Below, one piece after another: positions 10,116-17,864 of a stretch of DNA of 64,000 bases. The DNA comes from Streptomyces fradiae ATCC 10745 = DSM 40063 (GTDB taxonomy: Bacteria; Actinomycetota; Actinomycetes; Streptomycetales; Streptomycetaceae): assembly GCF_008704425.1 (NCBI RefSeq), contig NZ_CP023696.1, positions 4,752,501 through 4,816,500 of the forward strand, read 5' to 3'. Every line of letters begins with the position of its first letter. Position 1 is the first letter of the stretch. The position numbers were made by a program, and so were the translations under genes. The notes under the pieces were generated by a model. That model did not search any database, was not told the DNA's origin, and was given only the letters and a program-made list of their open reading frames with translations.

Positions 10116-10245
10116 TTCTTCCCTGCCCGTTGGTGGGGGTGCCCCCGGACGGAGTCTGGGGGAGGGTGAACGTGGCGTGGTTCTTCCCTGCCCGTTGGTG
10201 GGGGCGGGGAGTGCGGCGTGGTGCTTCCCTGCCGGTGGCGGGGGC
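10099..10245 (+). repeat. Direct repeat overlapping the DUF2550 stop codon
   Basis: A stretch of about 40 bases beginning GGTGAACGTGGCGT occurs at 10099-10138 and again 65 bases on at 10164-10204, with a single difference: A at 10114, inside the TAG stop, is G in the second copy. A degenerate third copy (CGGCGTGGTGCTTCCCTGCC) follows to about 10245. This looks like a local tandem duplication of the gene end. Confidence 0.8.
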
Positions 10246-10351
10246 CCTCCGACGCGGCGGGGGACGGTGGGCGTCGTCGCCCGGTCCCTCCCGCCCCGGG
10301 GCGGGAGAGTGAGCGCCGCGTAGGTCCCGCGTCCCGCGTCCCGCGTACACG

Positions 10352-10385
10352 GATCGAGCCGCACCGTTTCCGGTGCGGCTCGATC
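10352..10385. terminator. Bidirectional terminator between DUF2550 gene and chitinase
   Basis: Arms 10352-10366 and 10371-10385 form a perfect 15-bp stem around TTTC. It lies between two convergent genes and can serve both. Confidence 0.85.
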
Positions 10386-10411
10386 ATTTCGCGGGGGGTG
10401 GTGCGAGGGGG

Positions 10412-12274
<1,863 letters not shown>

Positions 12275-12340
12275 CGGTGCTCCTCAAGGTGCGGACGGAC
12301 ATGGTGGGGGTCCGTGTGTCCGTGAATGGTGCGCGCCGTG

Positions 12341-12369
12341 AGCGTAGGAAGGTCTGGACCAATCGTCAA
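12341..12369 (-). promoter_or_regulatory. chiC promoter
   Basis: On the minus strand, TTGACG (12364-12369) and TACGCT (12341-12346) are separated by exactly 17 bases, a good vegetative promoter. Transcription should begin near 12334, giving a leader of about 60 bases before the chiC ATG. Confidence 0.8.
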
Positions 12370-12382
12370 TAGGTCCAGACCA
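12350..12382. promoter_or_regulatory. Double DasR-type operator (dre) at the chiC promoter
   Basis: Two 12-bp near-palindromes, AGGTCTGGACCA (12350-12361) and AGGTCCAGACCA (12371-12382), are 21 bases apart, or two helical turns. They match the TGGTCTAGACCA-type direct repeats of Streptomyces chitinase promoters, which are bound by the GlcNAc regulator DasR. One copy lies in the -35/-10 spacer and the other just upstream of -35. Confidence 0.85.
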
Positions 12383-12400
12383 CTGTGAGGGGGCGTCGAC

Positions 12401-13207
12401 TCACACACCCAACTCGCGCGCGAGGACCGCCGCTTGCACCCGGCTGCGCAGCCCGAGCTTGCCCAGAACCCTGCTGACGTGCGTCTTCACCGTCGCCTCC
12501 GCCATGTCGAGGCGCACGGCGACCTCGGCGTTCGACAGCCCCTCCCCGAGACATGACAAAACTTCGCGCTCCCGCCGGGTGAGCGGCGCCAGGACGCCCG
12601 GATCGGGCGCCGTGCCCGCCTGCGCCGCGCCCCGCGCCGGGCGGCCCGGCCGGGGGGCCGCGAACTCGGCGATGAGGCGCCGGGTGACCGCCGGGGCGAT
12701 CAGGCCCTCACCGCGCGCCACCGTCCGCACGGCCTCGATCAGGTCCCGCGCCTCGGTGTTCTTCAGCAGGAAGCCGGCGGCGCCCGCCCGCAGCGCCCCG
12801 AAGACGTACGCGTCCAGGTCGAAGGTGGTCAGGACCAGCACGTCGGCCAGGTCCTCGGCCACCACCCGCCGGGTCGCCTCCACCCCGTCCATGACCGGCA
12901 TCTGAATGTCCATCAGGACCAGGTCGGGGCGCAGCGCGCGGGCCATCCGCACGGCCGTCTCGCCGTCGCCGGCCTCGCCGACGACCTCGATGTCCGGGGC
13001 GCTGCGCAGGATGAGGACGAGCCCGGCCCGTACGGCCTTCTGGTCCTCCGCGACCAGCACGCGCACGGCGGCGCCGCCCGTACGGGTGCCCGTACCGCCG
13101 TCCGTACCGGGTCCGGCCGCCGTACCGGGTCCGGCCCCCGTGCCGGGTCCCGCTTCCGCTCCCGCTCCCGGTCCGCTTCGGGTCCCGGCTTCCGTATCCC
13201 TGTTCAC
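12401..13207 (-). CDS. NarL/LuxR-family response regulator with low-complexity N-terminal extension
   Basis: DNA-binding response regulator of 268 aa. The receiver domain runs from about residue 48 to 165 (acidic pocket VLVAEDQ, phospho-acceptor Asp100 in LVLMDIQMP). A LuxR helix-turn-helix covers about 200-264 (LTRREREVLSCLGEGLSNAE). GTG 13207 overlaps the kinase TGA by four bases and has AAGGAG eight bases upstream, so residues 1-47, a Gly/Pro/Thr/Ala repeat, appear genuinely translated. GTG 13066 would give a conventional 221-aa protein but has no ribosome site. It pairs with the sensor kinase immediately upstream. The target is unknown. Confidence 0.9.
   Translation of the reverse strand: MNRDTEAGTRSGPGAGAEAGPGTGAGPGTAAGPGTDGGTGTRTGGAAVRVLVAEDQKAVRAGLVLILRSAPDIEVVGEAGDGETAVRMARALRPDLVLMDIQMPVMDGVEATRRVVAEDLADVLVLTTFDLDAYVFGALRAGAAGFLLKNTEARDLIEAVRTVARGEGLIAPAVTRRLIAEFAAPRPGRPARGAAQAGTAPDPGVLAPLTRREREVLSCLGEGLSNAEVAVRLDMAEATVKTHVSRVLGKLGLRSRVQAAVLARELGV
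13080..13190. repeat. Low-complexity repeat inside the response regulator gene
   Basis: Repeats of CCGGGTCCGGC and CGCTCCCG type encode the GPGTGAGPGTAAGPGT-like N-terminus of the response regulator. It sits between the start codon that overlaps the kinase gene and the receiver domain. Confidence 0.75.
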
Positions 13208-14451
13208 GGACTCGGCTCCTTGTCGTCCTTCGCCACGGGCAGTACCGCCCGCACCCGCCATGTCTCCCGCCCCGCCGCCCCGCCCACGGGGCCCGCCTCG
13301 AACTCCCCGCCCAGCAGCGCCACCCGCTCCCGCATCCCCACCAGCCCCGCCCCCGAACCGGGCGCGCGCGGCCCCGCCGCGGCCCTGCGGCCGTACGGGC
13401 TCGTCACGGTCACCTCCAGCGCGTGGTCGGCCCGCTCCACCGCGACGGCCACCTCCCCCGTGTCGGCGTGCTTCAGCGCGTTCGTCAGCGACTCCTGCAC
13501 GATCCGGTACGCCGCCAGCTCCACCGGCGCCGGAAGGCCCTCCTCCTGCGGCGGGGCGGTCAGCGTGAACTCCAGCCCGCTGGCCGCGCCGTTCGCCGCC
13601 GCCTGCCGTACGAGGGCGGCCAGCCCGGCCAGCGTCGGCGCGGGCGCCGGTTCCTCGCTGTCGCCGCCGTCCCGGAGCAGCGAGATCAGGCGCCGCATCT
13701 CGGCCAGGCCCTCGACGCTGTTCTCCCGGATCACCCCCAGCGCCTCCCGGCTCGTGTCCGCGTCGTCCAGGGAGAGTGCGGCGGTCGAGTGGATGGCGAT
13801 GGCGGACAGGTGCCCGGCCACCATGTCGTGGAGCTCGCGTGCCATCCGGGACCGCTCCGCGACCACCGCCTCCCGCCGGTCCATCTCGGCCAGCAGCGCC
13901 GTCTGCTCGGCCCGCAGCCGGGCCGCGTCGGCGGCCTGCCGGTGGTTGCGCACCACCGCGCCGGTCGTGGCCGGCACGAAGGACACCATGCCGGTGAGGA
14001 CGCCGAGCAGCAGCGCCCACGGCTCCTGGTACCAGGCCAGCGCCCCGACCGAGACGGCGACGGTGACCAGGCCGGTGACCACCGGCAGCCGCCGGGCGGA
14101 GGCGGGGGCGCCGTACACCACCGCGGCGTACACCAGGTCCGTGAACATCAGGATCGTCGCGATGTTGCCGCGCGTGAACTGGTCCGCGACCACCGCGACC
14201 GTCCCGGCCAGCAGCGCCGTGCGCGGCATGGTGCGCCGTAGGAACTCCAGCGACGCCATGGCGCACAGGGGCAGCAGCACCGCCCACGAGGAGTCGACGA
14301 CCGCGTGGTGCGGCCCCTGGTTGAAGACGCCGAGCGACCAGAGCAGCAGCCCGCCGGCGAGGCCGGTCGAGGCCAGGAACACGTCGTCGCGGTGGAGGCG
14401 GGGGAGGGGCACGGACCCATCCAACACGGCCCGGCGCCGCCATCGCCTCAC
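13204..14451 (-). CDS. NarL-type sensor histidine kinase
   Basis: Membrane histidine kinase of about 415 aa. An N-terminal module of roughly five hydrophobic segments covers residues 25-165 (membrane-embedded sensing, no large extracellular loop). A HisKA_3 dimerisation helix carries the phospho-accepting His in ARELHDMVAGHLSAIAI (about residue 209), and a HATPase domain ends in GAGLVGMRERV. ATG is absent; GTG 14451 is the longest start, while GTG 14412 is an alternative. It is the partner of the downstream regulator through a GTGA overlap. No signal can be predicted. Confidence 0.88.
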   Translation of the reverse strand: MRRWRRRAVLDGSVPLPRLHRDDVFLASTGLAGGLLLWSLGVFNQGPHHAVVDSSWAVLLPLCAMASLEFLRRTMPRTALLAGTVAVVADQFTRGNIATILMFTDLVYAAVVYGAPASARRLPVVTGLVTVAVSVGALAWYQEPWALLLGVLTGMVSFVPATTGAVVRNHRQAADAARLRAEQTALLAEMDRREAVVAERSRMARELHDMVAGHLSAIAIHSTAALSLDDADTSREALGVIRENSVEGLAEMRRLISLLRDGGDSEEPAPAPTLAGLAALVRQAAANGAASGLEFTLTAPPQEEGLPAPVELAAYRIVQESLTNALKHADTGEVAVAVERADHALEVTVTSPYGRRAAAGPRAPGSGAGLVGMRERVALLGGEFEAGPVGGAAGRETWRVRAVLPVAKDDKEPSP

Positions 14452-14544
14452 CGCCGGGGCCGAACGCGACTACATCGAAGGATGCAGCGCGGATTCGTCA
14501 TCGGCGACGACGCCCGCGGCGCGCGGCGGCGGCACGCTGGACCC

Positions 14545-15339
14545 ATGGTCGTCACATTGATCGTGATCTGCGAAGTCGGCTTCTGGGTGCTGCTGGCGGC
14601 GGGGCTCGCCACCCGGTACGTGCTCCGGATGCCGCGTACCGGCGCGGCGCTGCTGCTGTGCGAGCCGCTGCTGGAGGTGGTCCTGCTGGTCGTCACCGCC
14701 GTCGACCTGCGCGGCGGCGCCGAACCGAGCTGGCGGCACGGGCTGGCGGCCCTGTACATCGGCTACACCGTCGGCCACGGGCACCGGACCGTGAAGTGGC
14801 TGGACGGCCACGCCGCCCACCGCCTGGCCGGTGCCCCGCGCCCGGCGGGCCCGCCCCGGTACGGGACGGCGCGCGCCCGGTACGAGGGCCGCCTGTGGCT
14901 CGGCACCCTGCTCGGCGCCGCCGTCGCGACGGCCCTGCTCCAGGCCGCCGTCTGGTACGTGGACGACCCGAGCCGGGTGGGCCCGCTCCAGAGCTGGATG
15001 GGCGGGGCGTGGCGGGCGGTCGCCATCCACGGGGTGATCGCCGCGTCGTACGCGATCTGGCCGAAGAAGCCCCCGAAGGAGAGCCGGGACGAGAACCGAG
15101 AGGAGACCCGGGACGAGAACCGAGACGAGAACCGAGAGGAGAACAGGGACGAGGACCGGCAGGAGCCCATGGCGGGCACCTCGGAGCAGGCCCCGCGTGA
15201 GCGGCTCCGCACGGAGGGCTCGGAGCGGGACCAGCCCCGGCAGGGCCCCCGGAACGGCTCGGCGCGCCCCCCGCGGGAGGACGCCCGCCCCGAGGACCAC
15301 CTTCAGGACCGTCCCGAAGCCCGCCCGAGCAGGCGCTGA
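14545..15339 (+). CDS. Unknown membrane protein with charged repeat tail
   Basis: Not recognised. The product is 264 aa from ATG 14545, divergent from the sensor kinase. Residues 1-60 form two helices (VTLIVICEVGFWVLLAAGLA and ALLLCEPLLEVVLLVVTAV), followed by a short one near 70-80. Another pair lies near 118-135 and 152-170. A C-terminal tail of about 95 residues is extremely charged, with tandem DENRE/DENRD units, and should be cytoplasmic and disordered. The frame is open upstream to 14305 but that part overlaps the kinase gene. Codon bias is typical of the genome, so I regard it as real. Confidence 0.75.
   Translation: MVVTLIVICEVGFWVLLAAGLATRYVLRMPRTGAALLLCEPLLEVVLLVVTAVDLRGGAEPSWRHGLAALYIGYTVGHGHRTVKWLDGHAAHRLAGAPRPAGPPRYGTARARYEGRLWLGTLLGAAVATALLQAAVWYVDDPSRVGPLQSWMGGAWRAVAIHGVIAASYAIWPKKPPKESRDENREETRDENRDENREENRDEDRQEPMAGTSEQAPRERLRTEGSERDQPRQGPRNGSARPPREDARPEDHLQDRPEARPSRR
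15085..15152 (+). repeat. GACGAGAACCGA-type tandem repeat within the membrane protein gene
   Basis: A 12-base unit GACGAGAACCGA and variants repeats about five to six times, encoding DENR/EE/D blocks of the cytoplasmic tail. Confidence 0.75.
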
Positions 15340-15355
15340 AGCCCGTCCGGCGCCG

Positions 15356-15928
15356 CTAGCGCTCCCCGCCCGGCACCCACAGGACGTCCCCGACCTCCTT
15401 GTTGGCCGTCCGGGCGAGGATGAACAGCAGGTCGGACAGCCGGTTCAGGTACGTGGCCGTCAGGGCGTTCATCGTCTCGCCGTGCACCTCCAGCGCGGCC
15501 CACGTCGAGCGCTCCGCGCGGCGCACCACCGTGCACGCCTGGTGCAGCAGCGCCGCGCCCGGCGTGCCGCCCGGCAGGATGAAGGAGCGCAGCTTGTCCA
15601 GGTCCTCCAGGAACCGGTCGCAGTCCGCCTCCAGCTTGTCGACGTACCCCTGCTCGACGCGCAGCGGCGGGTACTCCGGGTCCTGGACGACCGGGGTCGC
15701 GAGGTCGGCGCCCACGTCGAACAGGTCGTTCTGCACCCGTACGAGCACCTTCACGACCTCCTCCGGCAGCGCGCCGAGCGCGATGGCCGTCCCGATGACG
15801 GCGTTCGCCTCGTTCGCGTCGGCGTACGCCGCGATCCGCAGGTCCGTCTTGGCGGTGCGGCTCATGTCGCCGAGCGCCGTCGTGCCCTTGTCGCCGGTAC
15901 GGGTGTAGATGCGCGTCAGATTGACCAT
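15356..15928 (-). CDS. PduO-type ATP:cob(I)alamin adenosyltransferase
   Basis: This enzyme (190 aa) adds the 5'-deoxyadenosyl group to cob(I)alamin, producing the coenzyme for mutases such as IcmA at 43.6 kb. The PduO fold signatures are clear: the N-terminal ATP site TRIYTRTGDKGTTALG (residues 5-20) and the C-terminal helix RLSDLLFILARTANK (about 163-177), as in human MMAB. ATG 15928 is the start. The gene is convergent with the membrane protein gene, only 16 bases apart. The equivalent in M. tuberculosis (Rv1314c) occupies the same place after the atp genes. Confidence 0.95.
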   Translation of the reverse strand: MVNLTRIYTRTGDKGTTALGDMSRTAKTDLRIAAYADANEANAVIGTAIALGALPEEVVKVLVRVQNDLFDVGADLATPVVQDPEYPPLRVEQGYVDKLEADCDRFLEDLDKLRSFILPGGTPGAALLHQACTVVRRAERSTWAALEVHGETMNALTATYLNRLSDLLFILARTANKEVGDVLWVPGGER

Positions 15929-16170
15929 ACGGCCAGCCTAGTGACGTCCCGCCCCGCCGGAAGCCCCGCCCGCCGCGGCCCGCGTCACACCCCCGCCGGC
16001 GGGTGCCGGACCGGCGCCTTCCGGCCACGTGGCTCACGGGCCGCGGCACCCTGGTGTGATGTCCGTCATCTGAGACGTGACGCGCATCTCTTCACCGCCA
16101 CAGGAACCCTTCCGGGCAGTAACCTCCCGCCGGAGAACCGAAAAGTGGACGCGTGTGAAGGGGATTGAAC

Positions 16171-17019
16171 GTGGCCAGGAAGCTCGCCGTCATCGGCGCC
16201 GGACTCATGGGGTCCGGCATCGCGCAGGTCTCGGCCCAGGCGGGCTGGGACGTCGTCCTGCGCGACGTCACGGACGCCGCCCTCACACGCGGCACGGACG
16301 GGATCAAGGCGTCGTACGACAAGTTCGTCGCCAAGGGGAAGCTGGACGCCGCCGACGCCGAGGCCGCGCTGGGCCGCATCACCACGACCACCGACCTGGA
16401 CGCCGCCGCCGACGCCGACGTCGTCGTCGAGGCCGTCTTCGAGAAGCTGGAGGTCAAGCACGAGATCTTCCGCGCCCTCGACAAGCTCGTCCGGGACGAC
16501 GCGGTCCTCGCCTCCAACACCTCCGCCATCCCGATCACCAAGATCGCGGCGGTCACCGAGCGCCCCGAGCGGGTCGTCGGCACCCACTTCTTCTCGCCCG
16601 TCCCGATGATGGCGCTCTGCGAGCTCGTCCGCGGCTACAAGACGAGCGACGAGACGCTGGCCACCGCCCGCGAGTTCGCCGAGTCGGTCGGCAAGACCTG
16701 CATCGTCGTCAACCGCGACGTGGCCGGCTTCGTCACCACGCGCCTGATCTCGGCGCTCGTCGTCGAGGCCGCCAAGCTCTACGAGTCGGGCGTCGCCTCC
16801 GCCGAGGACATCGACACCGCCTGCAAGCTGGGCTTCGGCCACGCCATGGGGCCCCTCGCCACCGCCGACCTCACCGGCGTCGACATCCTCCTCCACGCCA
16901 CCGGCAACATCTACACCGAGTGCCAGGACGAGAAGTTCGCCCCGCCGGAGCTGATGCGCCGCATGGTGGACGCCGGCGACATCGGCCGCAAGAGCGGTCA
17001 GGGCTTCTACAAGCACTGA
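16171..17019 (+). CDS. 3-hydroxybutyryl-CoA dehydrogenase
   Basis: NAD(P)-dependent enzyme of 282 aa that interconverts 3-hydroxyacyl-CoA and 3-oxoacyl-CoA. The Rossmann fingerprint KLAVIGAGLMGSGIAQ is at residues 3-18. HFFSPVPMM contains the catalytic His, followed by GFVTTRLI, and the C-terminal domain shows GFGHAMGPLATADLTGVD. A TTG at 16165 is in frame, but AAGGGGA ends seven bases before GTG 16171, which is preferred. Roles in butyryl-CoA supply for isobutyryl-CoA metabolism or in beta-oxidation are plausible; the cofactor cannot be decided from sequence. Confidence 0.92.
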   Translation: MARKLAVIGAGLMGSGIAQVSAQAGWDVVLRDVTDAALTRGTDGIKASYDKFVAKGKLDAADAEAALGRITTTTDLDAAADADVVVEAVFEKLEVKHEIFRALDKLVRDDAVLASNTSAIPITKIAAVTERPERVVGTHFFSPVPMMALCELVRGYKTSDETLATAREFAESVGKTCIVVNRDVAGFVTTRLISALVVEAAKLYESGVASAEDIDTACKLGFGHAMGPLATADLTGVDILLHATGNIYTECQDEKFAPPELMRRMVDAGDIGRKSGQGFYKH

Positions 17020-17028
17020 CCCCTCCGC

Positions 17029-17064
17029 ACCAAACCGTGTTCACCCCCCGGGGTGAATTTGGTA
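17029..17064 (+). terminator. Hairpin after 3-hydroxybutyryl-CoA dehydrogenase
   Basis: TTCACCCC (17041-17048) and GGGGTGAA (17051-17058) pair, extended by ACCAAA (17029-17034) with TTTGGT (17059-17064) across a small bulge. The T-containing end and the position ten bases after the stop suit a terminator. Confidence 0.65.
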
Positions 17065-17164
17065 TCGGTTCGCTCACAACGCGCAACTGCTCAGGTGATG
17101 CGGCAGTCAGTTGTTGCAACAGAAAGATGTGACGGAAAACGAACAGCACTCTCGGGGAGCGCAT

Positions 17165-17488
17165 ATGCACATCAGGGGCGACCACACCGAGCTGGTCGTC
17201 GGGGGCCGCCTCGACGTCCGCAGCGCGGCGGACGCCCGTACGGTCCTGCACTCGGCCGTGGACGACGGGTCCGGCGACCTGGTGCTCGACCTGACCGGCC
17301 TCGACTCCTGGGACGCCACCGGGCTCGGGGTCATCATGGGAGCCCACCGCCGTGCGGGCCGCTGCGGCCGCCGCCTCGTCCTGCGCGGTGTCCCGCCCCA
17401 GATGCAGCGCCTCCTCGTGGCGACGCGGCTCCACCGCATCCTCGCCATCGAGGGCGGCCTCGCCGCCGAGTCGCTGCCGCGCGTCTGA
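17165..17488 (+). CDS. STAS-domain anti-sigma factor antagonist
   Basis: Single-domain STAS protein of 107 aa. Such proteins, when unphosphorylated, bind an anti-sigma kinase and release its sigma factor. The core strand LVLDLTGLDSWDATGLGVIMG carries the position where RsbV/SpoIIAA-type proteins are phosphorylated; here it reads D-A-T-G, so Thr would be the acceptor instead of Ser. ATG 17165 follows GGGGAG by five bases. No kinase or sigma gene is adjacent, so its partner must be encoded elsewhere, as is common in Streptomyces. Confidence 0.88.
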   Translation: MHIRGDHTELVVGGRLDVRSAADARTVLHSAVDDGSGDLVLDLTGLDSWDATGLGVIMGAHRRAGRCGRRLVLRGVPPQMQRLLVATRLHRILAIEGGLAAESLPRV

Positions 17489-17864
17489 ACCGCCGCCCGG
17501 CAACCGGCGGCCCCGGCAACCGGCGGCCCCGGTGACCGGACGGCGCCCCCGTGAACCGCGGGCCGGCGGGTGCGGAACGGAGCACCCGCCGGCCCGCGGC
17601 TCGCGTACGCCGTCGCCGCGGGCCGGGGGCGTGCGAGCCGCCCGTACATGCGGGACCAATCGCCCCACCCGCCCATAGTCACAAGACCGTGACGTCTGGG
17701 GCGGCCGGCACCCCGGCTGTTTCCCCGCACCCGGCGGACGTCTAGGGTCTTGGTCGTCTGCCCATCGACGGACCCACACGGCGGGCACCGGACCAGAAGC
17801 GACAACGCGCGTGCAGATCGGCCGGGAGGGGCTTCGCCGCACCACGCTTTTGGGGGCTTTCACC
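17489..17864 (+). other. Gene-free stretch between STAS gene and P-loop protein gene
   Basis: Contains two copies of CCGGCAACCGGCGGCC near 17498-17530, a perfect 18-bp hairpin (17556-17599) and the promoter region of the downstream gene. Short frames here show no coding character. Confidence 0.6.
17556..17599 (+). terminator. 18-bp perfect hairpin after the STAS gene
   Basis: Arms 17556-17573 and 17582-17599 are perfectly complementary with the loop GGAACGGA. It follows the STAS stop by 67 bases. Confidence 0.8.

Noticed and set aside
13204..13210. Possible programmed frameshift between sensor kinase and response regulator
   Set aside because: The overlap is an ordinary GTGA coupling with a good ribosome site, as seen at several other gene joints here.
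17811..17864. GTG at 17811 as start of the P-loop protein
   Set aside because: No ribosome site; ATG 17865 has GGGGGC at proper distance.
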